64,000 nt of DNA from Mesodorylaimus sp. YZB2_4 (GCA_030248295.1 JASANH010001212.1:434001-498000); one strand, 5' to 3'; shown: positions 21,201 through 32,957, numbered from the stretch's first letter. Translations and numbers: made by a program. The notes: generated by a model from the sequence alone, not told the origin.

Positions 21201-24179
21201 CTGACTTTGAGCGGCCAATGCAGCAAAGCTCAATCCCGTGCTTGCTTTAGTGCCACCAAAAATTGATCCAGACGTACCAAAATCGTTTTCCTTCGATACA
21301 ACCGCACTGGAAGCGGCTGTGGTGATGGTGGGAGCAGGAACCATAGTTTTCGGAAACGATGATGCTGGGGGCGTAAAACAAGCAGCGGACGAGGTGGTAG
21401 AAACAGTTGTCGTTGGTAATCCGAATTTCGGCGGTTGAATTATCGACGCCAGCGAGGATCCAGTGGCTGCCGGAAGTGATGCGGTGACCGGTAGCGCAGC
21501 AGCAGAAGGTGGAAAAGCGGCTGCTGAAGCTGCCGCATTCTGCGCCGACTGACCTGTCGTTGGCCCAGCGCATCCACAGCACACGCATTTCGATGCATTT
21601 ACTTCGTTCCTCGTGTAACAATCTTTGCAGGCCCACGATCCTGGCTTCGGCTTGAATTTATCCATTTTCGACAGCGGTTGCGATTCCGGAAGTGACGTGG
21701 CGACTGGTATCGCGGTAGCCGGCGGTGGAAAAGTGGCTGCTGAATGGATTGCACTCTGCGTTGCCTGAGCTGACGGCTGTCCAGTCGTTGGCCCAGCGCA
21801 TCCACAGCACACGCATTTCGATGCATTTGATTCGTTCCTTGTGTAACAATCTTTGCAGGCCCAGGACCCAGGCTTCGGCTTGAATTTATCCATCGTTGAT
21901 AGCTGTTGCGCCTCCTTCGGTGCTTGCGGGGTCGACGACAGCAGAGGTTGTTGTGGCATTGACGGCTGCACTGGCAAGTACTGCTGACAGTGCTGCTGAA
22001 GTTGTTGGAGCGGCGGTTGCGAAAATTGTTGAAACGGCTGCTGCGGCTGTTGGTACTGATAATACACCGGAAGAGACGCCCCTGTCGATTGAGAATGATA
22101 CGATTCATCCGCAAATTGCGAGCGACCACGAACCGAGTCCGCGTTCATCAGCGCTGAACGGTATTCCGAATTTTCGCGCTAAAGAGAGCCGCGTTTTGCG
22201 GAACGCCACAATAAGGGATATTACACTCTTACCCGCATCACTTTCACCTCGTCGACCAACACCTTATTCGTCAATGTCAATTCTTTCAGCTGTAAAAGCA
22301 TGCCGTCGCATGTATTTGTCAATGCGCGGTTCTGGTCCATGATTCCCCGAACCAACGTTTCTTGCGATTGCGTCAAAGCGCGTAAAGCGAAATCCACCGA
22401 CTGACCAAGCTCCATCAATAAAGAAGCTGAAGCGGACGTATTATTTGCACCCTAATAAAATAAGCAAAAATTAGCACCAAGATTTTACAGACAACAAAGC
22501 ATCTCTTACCGAAATTGAACGGTTTGTCGTAAACCGCGACAAGGGAGTTGCGAAACTAATCGGGGTGATGGAACTGACATTGCTAATGTCAAGGGCAGAC
22601 GCAGCAGGCGCCGAGCTCGGAGTTACAGAAGCCGTTGTCAACAATGAATTGATTTCGTCAAGTGATTTCGCGATATCCACATCGTTCAAAGCCTTAAAGG
22701 ACCAAATTCGTGTGACAACGCAGAATTTAACGCATACCAAGTTTCCGGCTTGCTCGTAACGCGTACCAAGTTTCCGGCTTGCACAGACAGCTTCTCCATC
22801 GTAGACTGCAATGCGTCTCTCGCTTTGATCAATAGTGTCCTTTTTCTTATTTCTACGCCTTGGTCGCCTGGTCTGCCCACAACTTTTTCTGCCGACGACT
22901 TGTAAAGCTGAAAAGCGACACAATCAAACCAGAAACTAAAATATTTTATTTATCCTACCTGCGCTAACGCATAAAACGCTTGAGGAGTCTCTAATTGTTC
23001 CAAGATTCTGATGCCTTCGTCCTCGTTGCCATGAATCAAAGCATTGAGAGCGTGATAATATTTGGCCAATGCTCGATAATGGTCCCGTCGAGAACGTGGT
23101 AATGGGGGCAAACCAGCATAGAACAAAGCATCTGCCTTCGGCTGTACAACTCGATCTCTGAAACAAGAGCTTCCATATAAAGCGCGGGGCATGACGAAGG
23201 TGCCATTTGGTACCTTTCCAAAATTTGGTCAATCATATTCCAGTACAGCTTTCCATAATCCGATGCGGCGATCGCCTTTGCGTCAGAGCCACTGTATCGG
23301 CTAATATCCGGGACCTGTAAAAAAAGACAGTGCTTATCCATGATCATGCATATACGCAATACACGACACAATGTGTATAACACAATGCCATACCTCGCTT
23401 TCCAACATTGCCGCCACACTGATCAGAAGAGGTAGTTCCGGCAAATCTCTGCTCTTTAGACGCAAACATTCCAATCCATCCTGCAGACGAATACGATCTT
23501 CTTGCCTAAATAAGTGATTATTTGTCGGCTGGGCATTACAATAAAAAATGGTAGAACCTACTTTCCGCTTCCGTGGCATAGAGCCCAAGCCGCGCGCCAC
23601 CAACTTCGCTGCCATTCTGTTGTCAACTGATCTGAAGCGTTCGATGCTGGAAACTTTCGCACATTCGTCGCAGCTTTTTCTTTCGTCCGTTCGTTCCGAA
23701 CATAGGCGCAATGCAAACATAAATGGAGGAAAACCTGGAAATAGAGACATCGGTTGGACGAGAGGCGATGAGGTTTTATTCTATACCCGGCTTACCTTGA
23801 TATCTAATATCGACAAACTGCTGATATCAACATTATCGATGGTGTTGGAATCGGGTCCGTACTTCAGATTCGAAAATATCTCCGGAAGGAAATCTATATC
23901 ATCCAGCACATGGCATGATCAAAACGGCAGAAAACAAAATTCCAAAAACCTACAAACCTTTGTCGATCACCAAAGCACATCTAGCGGGATCCCAAAATTG
24001 TAATAAACACCTAACAATCCGTTCCAAATTTTGAGCCGAAGTCGGCGAACGACACAATTCTAAACTCATTTACGTAGGATATGTATACTCCTGGTTAGCT
24101 TTTTCCAAATTCACTTACCGATCAAAGCGTTTTTAGCATCCTCTTCCGATAGCTCGGTCAAAAACGAATGCGATGGCAT
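18202..24179 (-). CDS. RANBP2: Nup358/RanBP2-like nucleoporin with three Ran-binding domains
   Basis: Cytoplasmic-filament nucleoporin binding Ran. The first exon at 24179-24119 encodes MPSHSFLTELSEEDAKNALI. The next exons form the C-terminal part of the helical N-terminal region (LPELPLLISVAAMLES; RDHYRALAKYYHALNALIHG; EIRKRTLLIKARDALQ). A Gln/Pro-rich stretch and two RanBP2-type zinc fingers (each CKDCYTRNE...CVCCGCAGP) lie at 21018-22180. Then three repeats follow of an FxFG-type linker (IFGGSK...GFKGF), an acidic exon (FEPTAEFKP...SGEEDEE) and a Ran-binding domain (LFKERAKLYRWGTDVD; RILMRREQILKICANH; LAVRFKE). The end resembles the family's VYE...LP..F motif. Most of the vertebrate TPR start and the cyclophilin domain are absent. 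The 3' end is uncertain because a GTAAGC donor precedes the stop. Confidence 0.86.
18300..21058 (-). repeat. Tandem triplication of the FG-linker plus Ran-binding module inside Nup358
   Basis: Three modules of about 0.9-1 kb follow one another with the same exon structure: a 5' acidic exon (QESENDDS...FEPTAEFKP...SGEEDEEV) ending at a conserved junction, then a long exon starting LFKERAKLYRWGTDVDGKEG. The long exons begin at about 18780, 19770 and 20812. The two upstream modules are nearly identical over the Ran-binding domain and the third (3'-most) is more diverged (TIQPGMKISPMKNTDKAY against TLQPGMTLSPMQKSDRAY). Confidence 0.85.
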
Positions 24180-26071
24180 TCTAAACGTTCGTCGAATTTA
24201 TCACTTTTCGTTCCAAAACAGAAAAGAAAAACCCAAGAACCAAATGCACAGAGAAATTTTTGAAAATGAAAACTCGACGAAAAGGTCGTTTAAACGCGTC
24301 TTGCGCACAGCAATGATGGTAAACTTACGTTTCAGGGTTCTTTTCGTGAGTCACCCTCGCCCTGTACTACCAGCAGACTAAACGTATCCATGGTTCTATC
24401 GATCTAGCTGACATAAAAATTAGCCAATAAAAGGCTTTCTTCGCGACTCAATAAACACAAGTCATGACTCACTATTCATATGCATAGGATAAGTGCACAA
24501 TAATTAATCACATCTAGATGAGGCACCCTGAAAAAGCAAACATCCCTCCACCCAATACGCCAAAAACTAAGAAAATATATCCATGATTCATAAAAAGTGT
24601 AAATAATGCCCTAGAGGCCTGAAAAACAGAGTAGCTACCATTCTTAATTAGCACAACAGCATATCACAGATCCCGATCGCCAGTCACGACCAAGCGTTTG
24701 CAGTAAGGCAAAGCGAGTTGTCCAGGTGCGTAGAAGCACAGCGACCATGCAAATATGGGCAGACAGGAGACGGCAATGATGATCAGAATCAGCAACCGTA
24801 CCTGAAACAAGAGGCCGCCCCTAAAAAGGAAATCGATATTTGCATACTGGTTTCACGCGCAATAGACATGGACTATGCTCTCCGCACCAATCAGTGCACT
24901 GGTTCAGGGAACATGACCACCTCTCCTAAGTCAGGACCGGCACGAGGCCAAGTGGGAGATCGAAGTCGAGTGACTGGTTTGGTTAGCAGGCATCAGCTGA
25001 AGACTGGTCTTGAGTTCCTTATCTAAACTGCCTTGTATGCACCTTGGGCTCGGGTCCGTCAGAACACCTTTGACGGGCGACACATGCGGCTGCTCCCCGA
25101 ATTGAGAGACTGATCGTGTGGTGGCAATAAACTGTGGCACAAGATGTCTGTTCTAGAGCGAGCCAAGGATTTCAAACGGCCACCTGGAACGTCTGATTGT
25201 AGGGCAAAGGTCGTGGTCGAACTTTTCGGGGTCAAGGTTCTGTATGAAATTTGCAATACAGCATAGCCACAACTAAAACCGCCACTGTCCATCTACAGTA
25301 ACATGCAACCTTTAAGCGGTATCGATGCCACTTCGCAAGGAGCAGAATAGGCAGGCACAAATGACAATTTTAACTTTGCAGGAATCGATACAACCGCTCC
25401 ACTTTGCATCGGCTTTGTCAAATCAGGCCTCAGTGTGCTGTGTCTACATAATTCTATGCTAGTCGCAAGGCTACCGCAGATGGCATAAATTTCAAAACCT
25501 GGAGCCTGATGCATGTCGTGATCAAAAATTGGCAAACGGAGTCGGGGCCCCAAAAGGTTACAAAAACTCCGGGCAGTGGTTGAACACACCATCTCTGATG
25601 GAACTATTCAGGGAGTCTAAATACATACACTGACTAGCTGAAATCCCATGGGCTAACACATACACACTGAGGTCAGATGCAACAAAATAGACGCAAAGTG
25701 GAGTTTGGCGCTTGATCAATTCCTGGCTTTAAAAATAATGATATTTGTACCCTTCTGCTGTGTACCTCTGCAAAATCAATGCACAAACGTGAAGCGGCCA
25801 CTTAAAGTTTATGCACCGATTTTACACGTATCTAAAATGCAATAGGCGAAAAGCTGTGATACTATGGTAAAAAGTGGCCTTTCTTGATACACGCTCCAGA
25901 AAACATTTTCCACACTTGTTTGCACTCTTGAGTCCTGCGTTTGCAAGGAAGGTCGGTCGACTTCCACCACGGCATAACATGATTTCTGTGCCCTCATACC
26001 CTCGACTGTGCATAAAACAGGATAGTGTACAGTCCCCCCATGCTATTCGTCCCTGCCAAGCTAATTCATGC
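24180..26071. other. Gene-free stretch between Nup358 and TMEM220
   Basis: About 1.9 kb. The first 200 bp upstream of the Nup358 start should hold its promoter. Beyond that I see only short random frames and no splice-consistent exon series, no tRNA and no clear repeat. Confidence 0.5.
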
Positions 26072-26668
26072 TTACTTGTTCTTCGCCGTCAGTCTGCATA
26101 GCACCGACCAAAGCACTGCAATAGCGATGCCAGCGCATTCCCTAAACCCAAGTACATGCAGTTTATAATAGAACCTACGATGACAACCACTACCTTCCTT
26201 CGTTGAACTCCAGCGGATTTTGCAAATATCCGAACGCGGACAGCTCTCGAACGATCCAAAACAAATACAGCAGATACAACATGCCCCACACAATCATCGT
26301 GGCGCACAACATACGCCATAACGTGTGATCTGAAAAGCGCAGCCTGCTGCTGACAGGAACGCTCGTAGAATAAGTTCGACTTACCAACAGACTTCGGACA
26401 CAGAACGATCGAGCTACACAGCAAGGTCGGGATCAGGTAAATCGGCCCCCACAACCACCAGTCGTAATCGTTCGACTAAAGCAGAACAGTGAAAACTGTG
26501 AACACGATTAATCTACACGTGTACCTGCGCGGCGGTCGCCACACCGAAGAACAAGGCCATAGGAACATTAGCCAAACGCCAGGCGACCAGTCGCGACGAC
26601 ATGTCAACGTAGGGCGGGCGAGTGGGCGAACCGCCGCACAAGAAGCGACACAGAGCACCAAATACCAT
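26072..26668 (-). CDS. TMEM220: Transmembrane protein 220 homologue
   Basis: Four short exons encode a four-helix membrane protein. Exon 1 (from ATG at 26668) reads MVFGALCRFLCGGSPTRP and RLVAWRLANVPMALFFGVAT. Exon 2 reads SNDYDWWLWGPIYLIPTLLC. Exon 3 reads DHTLWRMLCATMIVWGMLYL then NPLEFNEG. Exon 4 joins in frame as RECAGIAIAVLWSVLCRLTA and ends KNK-stop at 26072. The layout, the ND-acidic-Trp motif after helix 1 and the EGRE-like motif before the last helix match TMEM220. The molecular function of the family is unknown. The acceptor TTTAG of exon 4 was chosen because it restores EGRE and a membrane helix. Confidence 0.72.
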
Positions 26669-26834
26669 TTTAGTACCTGAAAAACCCAATAAAATAACAT
26701 TAAATTGGAATCAACTTTTATAAACACTATTTAGCGCGGCATGCCGTGCCGAGCAGCAAAAAAGAGTATAGCAATTTGCTTCACGTTTATTACGAGAACC
26801 ACAATACATTGATACCGAGTCAATAAAGCACTTT

Positions 26835-27777
26835 CTAGCTAGCGACGGCAGACGATGATTGGCCTTGGGTTTCGCCCGTTGGTTGCCCCGCCGATTTTGC
26901 CATGCCCGGCAGATCTTCGCCTTGAATTCGAATATTATACTTATCGCGGTACTCGTTTATTTCTTTTCCCTTGTTGACTAATTGCTCTTGAAGCGAATCG
27001 ATAACTTTTCCTAGCTAAAATAGAATTTCTAGTCAGGACAGAGCGAAAATATTAACTATACTGTACCTGTTCTAGGTGCTTGGCCATAGCAGGTAACACT
27101 TCCTTCACTGTCCGTTCCACGAGAACACCGCCGATCAAACGGAAGCACTTTCGATCTGCGTCCAAACCTTCTAATGTTTCTATGACGAGCCTGAAACATT
27201 TCAAATATTTTGTGTGACTGACTAGAGAGAAGTAGGCAATACCACCCGTAGAAGTGCATCACAAGCTAGCATGCTCATGGTTGACCGCATCACTAAACAT
27301 CACAGGAATGCGCACGCACTCGAACCTAAACAGACATGCAAGAGGAATACATACTGCGCATATAGGTGGCTAGTCATATGAATTTTCTGACAATGGTCGA
27401 AGACCCAGCCGATATTATCTCCCCTCAAAGTAACGCATGCATACGGCTGAGACGGCAGGCCAAACTGTAGCCGCACTAAAGGCACTTGTCTATACTTTCG
27501 CGAGCCACAAAAATTTTGTCAGACAGAGGTGAAAGAGGAAATTACCTCGACTGTATCGATACCGACAACAAACACACATCTCATTAGTAGGATCCACAGA
27601 AAATTACATTTGCTAAACATACTTATTCTCACTTCTATCCATTTCCAATTCGGTAATTTTTGTCGCAACCTGCCGTTGTTCTTCTCGCAATTTACGGAAT
27701 CCATCTACGATTTCCTGAGCCGAAAGCTTCTTATCTTTCGTTTCTATCTTCTTCGTATCCCCTTCTGCGGAAGCCAT
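26835..27777 (-). CDS. PFDN2: Prefoldin subunit 2
   Basis: Beta-class subunit of the hexameric prefoldin chaperone, which hands actin and tubulin to the CCT chaperonin. Exon 1 (ATG at 27777) encodes MASAEGDTKKIETKDKKLSA, then QEIVDGFRKLREEQRQVATK, ending SENK with a GTATGT donor. After an intron of about 420 bp, exon 2 encodes LVIETLEGLDADRKCFRLIG and GGVLVERTVKEVLPAMAKHL, the central beta hairpin signature. Exon 3 has the second coiled-coil helix (LGKVIDSLQEQLVNKGKEIN) and ends QSSSAVAS-stop at 26835. Length about 140 residues, normal for the family. Confidence 0.93.
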
Positions 27778-27998
27778 AGCTGACTTGAGTGAAATGAAAT
27801 CAAAATTACTGAGCTATTTAAACCGTCCTCACAGCTGGCAATAAGCAAACTTTTTTTCAGGATCCGTATTTGTCCGTATCCGGCCAGCCACCCCGCACAT
27901 TTTTCGCAGGACAAGATCTGCTTACAACAAAAAAAATACCGCGATTTAAAAAATAGAATTGAAACAATGCTTCCAAAAAACTGAATACGAAAATAAAT

Positions 27999-28181
27999 TT
28001 ACTCTGAATTTTGACTTGAGACATTTGTTTTCACATTCGCTGAGTGATTACACTCACTAGTCCGCCCGCCAGGTCCCGCCTGTAGCCCATCTGGCATCTG
28101 GGAAGATAAACTAAAGTGTGTTACCAAATCACGAAGTTTAGAAGTATATGCTTGCCTTATATGGCGGCTTTCATCGCTCAT
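27999..28181 (-). CDS. Possible 60-residue protein, unrecognised
   Basis: An ATG-started frame, MSDESRHIRQAYTSKLRDLV and on to SSQNSE-stop, lies 105 bp from and divergent to the SNAPC2-like gene. The N-terminal 20 residues look like an amphipathic helix. Without a family match or splice evidence this may be a chance frame. Confidence 0.25.
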   Translation of the reverse strand: MSDESRHIRQAYTSKLRDLVTHFSLSSQMPDGLQAGPGGRTSECNHSANVKTNVSSQNSE

Positions 28182-28286
28182 ACTGATGTCTTCATGCCAA
28201 CCTTAGAGAGAGATTATTTGCCTTCATTGCGTTGCAGCTGTAAAAGCCGACGTTTCAATTTTTAAATTTACCGCGCATTGGCAACA

Positions 28287-31200
28287 ATGTCTGCTAAACA
28301 GCGGGAGTCAAGCCGAAATTCGATCGATGGCTATCTTGTGGTTTCTACGCGCGAACAAGTGTTTGTAATCTGTTATCTTGTCAAAATGGTTTGGAATGAA
28401 TTGAATTTAGAATCAACGGACGATGAGACACCACCCGAAGTTAATCCTCAACGCCGTATTGATGAAATTATCGATGCCGTCGTCAAGAGGACCACGCAAC
28501 CAAATGCTGATACGTTGACCGCATCGACCTCTTTTGCGTCACCGCCTGTTCAGCCGTCGCCAGCTATAAGCACAACTTCCATTACGAAAAGACCAGCGCT
28601 AAAATCCATTGTTCGTCCTCTTCCCGAAAAGCCAACTGGTCACACAGCCGAGTCATCAAATTCTGTTGGAAGACCGACCGGAACACAATCATCGATAGCG
28701 GTGGCATCGGCCATATCGCAGCCTGTCGCCACGATTAAGCCAACGAAAAAGGCATTTGCAGAACAGGCTCCTCGTCGCAGTGCGAGAAAACCGATCGTTC
28801 GTCCAGATTTAGCATCCGAGTCTTTTCGAGAACAGACGTCATCGACATCGCAACCTGTTACGCAGGAACGACATATCACTGCCACGAAACCAATGAAACG
28901 ACCGACTGTGGAACCAGCTGATCGTCGCATTACGAGACAGCCCATCGTTCGTCCAAATGCGGCATGTGAGTCCGAAGCACGTGTAGCACGTGTTAGAGGA
29001 CACGCATCATCGACTGCAGTATCGTCAGCATCGCGATCTGTCGTCGCCGCAAAACCGATTAGCCGACCGACCTTAGAAGTGGCTAGTCGTCGCATTACAA
29101 AAAATCCCGCCATTCTTCCAAATGCGGTCTGTGAATCTGGAGGGCCAGTTCGAGAACATCTATCATCGACTGCAATATCATCGGAATCGCAGCCTGCCAC
29201 CGCCGCAAAACCAATGAGAAGACCAACCGTAGACCCGGCTAGTTGTCGCGTTACAAGAAATCCCGTCCTTCGTCCAAATGCGGTATGTGAGTCCATAGAG
29301 TCAATTCCAGTGCACGCATCGACAGCAGTATCATCGGACCTTACATCCTGTCATGATCAGCCTGCCAGCGGTACGAAATCGCTGCAAAGACCAGTGGTTA
29401 CAAAAAAGGCGATTGGCCGTCCAGATACAATATCAAAGTCCGCAAGGCCTGCTCGAAAACGCGCAGCTCCAGCGCACGACAATGTCGGACCGCCTTCCAG
29501 AATTAATGGCATGCCCTCCAATGAAACTGTGGGATCCTCTCTGATCGACAACGTCCATGATCATGTCGCAGAAGTGCAGGGGGCAGGTGTCCCCTTCTCG
29601 TCATCAGAACTCGTGGTTGACAATTCACCAGAAGATATTACTTGGAGCAGTGACGAAAGGCACCGTTTGTTGGATGCAATCAAGGTGTAAGTATGCTTGA
29701 TTTTCTAGTCAGACTAGAGAACAATTATACTTTTTTCATCAGGTACGGCCCTCAGGATATCGATCGTTTGAAAACTGCTGTAAAAACACGTTCGGCGATC
29801 GAAATTTTACAGTATTTAAGCAAATATAAACCTACTTTCAGTAATCCAGATGCGACTCTAAAGGTAAGCAGGTGCAGCTGGAAAAGTTTCAGAGCCCAAG
29901 AATATAATTTTCAGGAGTGGGGAGATATTGCCAATTTCTTAATGTCAGATCGGCGAGACTTTTCAGTTCCAGCTGTCAAAAAGATGCTGCAAGACAAGTT
30001 TTGGGAAGAAGAACAGAAACTTGGTGAACGCGGAATTCCTTCTCGGAATACTGTATTGCATTTTGGACGAATCTACGCGTATTTGAGCAATGCAATCGAT
30101 GGAAAGGACACGATCCCTCTGACAGTGGACGGTGAGACGAATGTGACTGCTTGTTCAGAGGATGGGTTCTAAGGACAACTAGTCTAACCACTTGTCTACG
30201 GGCTCGGGTTCTCGGCTTCAGGTCAGTGAGGATTCATCCTGGGACCAAACTCACCGCATGTGCACATACCCCGATGAGCCATATTCGATTGAGATCACGA
30301 ATTATATCGTAATGCACGGCAAGACTACTCACGATCTCTCTAATACAGCACGTACAGAACGCTAACACTCCAGAGCAGCTTTATCACAGGCTGAGCGTTG
30401 ATACGTGTTTGGCTAAGATGAAGAACGCAAGTATGTATGGGCCAGGTCTGGGAGAGGTAATCAGCACCCTCAGAAACCTCAAAACACTCCTCATATTTCA
30501 AGGTGCTCCTCAAAATCCTCAAAACCTACTCAAATTACAAGAAATTTCTTGAATCTCCTCAAAAATCAAAAAGTGTGATTGCTGGAAATGTGACCGCACG
30601 AGGTACTGATGGCCTGGCACTAGAAAGCAAGCTACTTTTGCTGTTTGGTCCCCAACATACAGTAGGTTAGCTGGCTCGATTAGCTTAGGCTGGTACTAGG
30701 CTTAGGCTAAAGCTTAGGCTGGCATATGACACCAGGCTTAGGCTTAGTCTGGTATAAGACTTAAGCTTGAGGTATATAAGGCTTCAGCCGGCCTTATACC
30801 AGCCTTTGCCCAGGGATCAAACGGAAACCAGCACGCGGCCGAAACAACCCCCGGCCCCCCCCCCCCCCCAAAAGCACTGAAAGCAGATAGTATCATTACA
30901 AATAAACCAGTCAGGAGTCCAATAGCTCTGCAATGTTTTTCTTATGGCAAAGCGCTGTCTTTGAAATCGAAAGCGATTAAAAAGAACTTTGTAATTCCAT
31001 TGTTTAGCAGAATGGCTGACTATTATTGCAGTAGGTGCGCTGAGCGAGAATTCTTATTTGGTTCATTAATCAGCCGATGAAATTAGGAATGATACGTTTC
31101 GCTAAAATTTTTCAGAAAAATTTCTAAAAGTGTCAATAGAAATTTCTGCTATGCTTATCAAAAAACTTCGCATAATTGCAACTTTTTTCAAAAAATGTTT

Positions 31201-32957
31201 CTGAACTTTGCATAATTGCAACTTTGTCTAATTGTAAGTCTTTCTGGCGTCTGGAGCGGCTGCAATTATCCGAGATCGACTGTATATAAGTATATGCATA
31301 AGCACGCTAGGTACACTCTGGTCCATCATATCATATCTCGCTAGAGGAAGCAGAAGATATTGGCTCATTATCGTTCATTATCGTTCGATGAGATGATAAG
31401 TTCAGAGGCTGACAGCAGTACCGATAAATAGGCCATGGTAACATCAGCTAAAATCGATAACAATAGCGGCACTGATTTTGTTAGCCTAGGCCCACCATGC
31501 TGGACATGTATAGAAACTGCAAATGTACTCATCAATTAAGCTTACTGTATACATATTGATTGAAAATCGGCCTAAGAAAAAGATAAGACACCTGGATGAC
31601 TAAAAAGTGTGCTTTAGTGAAGAAAATAAGCTCATTGGCAAAACACAGAAAAATACAAAAAATCTTGATCCCAACCCATCCCTGCTGATCGTGAGTTTGA
31701 TGCATACTGGTGCTCGCCTTTGTTTTCTTGAGCATAATGATGGAACGGTTGGGGATGAGGGTATGGCTGTCAGTGAGAAAATATACTGTATGAGTCAGTT
31801 TGTGAAGTATAGCAAAGTCATTTGTCAGCGTAAAAACCTCCTCAAAACTTGCCAAACTCCCTCCTTAAACTCATCAAAAGCTCCTCAAATTCTGGTCTTG
31901 CAAGGTGCTTGGGAACCATGTCAATTGTACGTGTCATTTTATGAAAGTTTCCCGCCACTTTTCAATTTAATTTTTCGTTGACCTATACTGTATTTCTCAC
32001 TACAGTTACAGTGCACTTAAAGAGTTGGTCTCATCACATGAATAAGCATTGAGTATCGACACTGCAGGCTGCTCGTTCCCCAAAAGCAATCGTGGGCGAC
32101 ATATAGTGAGCAATGGGTAGTCTTCATATATACTTTAAGAATTTTCAGAGAAACGAATCGTACAATATTTGATCTGCGATTTGGCCAATTGCGTACGCAA
32201 TATCAGTAACATGAGCGACATGAGAGATTATTTTGGAAATATTTTGTCAGCTTATCGTCGACAAGCATTGACCGCTCAGCGCACAAGTAAGTTCTTACAT
32301 TCTTATTTATCATCCTTGATAAAATACTTGATTTTTTCAGCCGATGGTGCAAACCCATTGGATTTTTCAGCCGACGCCCTCTGCTCTTTGAATCCATTTT
32401 GTATTCCCAACAATTTGCTTCTGGAGATCCCCACTCAACTTGTCGGAGGAGGTAAGTCCGATTTCCTATCGGAGGCTCAGCTGGTTAAACCCCCGACCAG
32501 GAGGAGTGGCAGTTTAGGAAGCCCGTTCTTAGAATGGGGGCCGGTCTTTGACGGCGATTTGCCATCCGTCGCTGGCCGCATCTGGCTCTGGGCGACTCAT
32601 CCAGTACGAGCAAATGGGGCACGCTGAACGAGTCAGGAAACTGGCCCTTGAAGACCAGTCGGGAAGGAGCCTCCTTTCTCGGCTCGGCTATTCCTTCTCC
32701 TCCCTAGCTATCATGGGGACGCTGATGCTGGCACAGATGCCCCTAGCGGAGGGACCTGCCGTGAGAGTTGTTCGCCGCACAGGGTTCGAATTTCCATGAG
32801 GAAATTTAAACCCAACTCACAAAAATTAATGTTGTTTTCAGGCGAGTTCGAGAACGAAGATGCTCGATTGGGAGAAGATTCGGCAACAGATGGAAATGAT
32901 GGCCCGAGCACTTCATTCAGTGTCGGTGTGAATGAATCGACTTCGATGGATGTGTGA
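28287..32957 (+). CDS. SNAPC2-like subunit of the snRNA-activating complex (proposed)
   Basis: Exon 1 (ATG at 28287) encodes a long low-complexity region with about four diverged repeats of the type KPxxRPT...RRxxxxPxxxPNAxCES, then a SANT-like start ITWSSDERHRLLDAIKV. Exon 2 continues YGPQDIDRLKTAVKTRSAIE and exon 3 has PAVKKMLQDKFWEEEQ and HFGRIYAYLSNAIDG, leaving at a GTGAGA donor (30133). A 2.0 kb intron follows. The exon from 32147 joins in phase as EKRIVQYLICDLANCVRNIS, then DALCSLNPFCIPNNLLLEIP, then an acidic C-terminus ending TSMDV-stop. The order (SANT-type domain, IYKYLSS-like motif, alpha-helical block, LNPFxxPxxLL near the end) matches vertebrate SNAPC2. Overall identity is low, so this is a motif-order call. 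Confidence 0.62.
30133..32146. repeat. Repeat-rich 2.0 kb intron of the SNAPC2-like gene
   Basis: Most introns in the window are 50-100 bp, so this one has grown by insertion. It contains CTCCTCAAAA-type simple repeats (30470-30560, again near 31840-31900), a cluster of TTAGGC hexamers (about 30690-30760), a run of exactly 15 C (30855-30869), a pair of GCATAATTGCAACTT repeats (31171-31225) and a possible DNA-transposon terminus at 31255-31283. No coding frame of note. Confidence 0.6.
32466..32805 (+). repeat. Probable retroelement insertion in the last intron of the SNAPC2-like gene
   Basis: The last intron is far longer than usual. It holds GC-rich sequence unlike its flanks, beginning GGCTCAGCTGGTTAAA, which is close to a tRNA A box, and ending near GGGTTCGAATTTCC, close to a B box. 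The spacing is too wide for one tRNA, so the two may be parts of different elements. Confidence 0.35.

Noticed and set aside
28640-29296. 218-codon minus-strand frame inside the SNAPC2-like exon
   Set aside because: Antisense shadow of the repeated coding region (Asp/Ser/Arg periodicity comes from the sense repeats).
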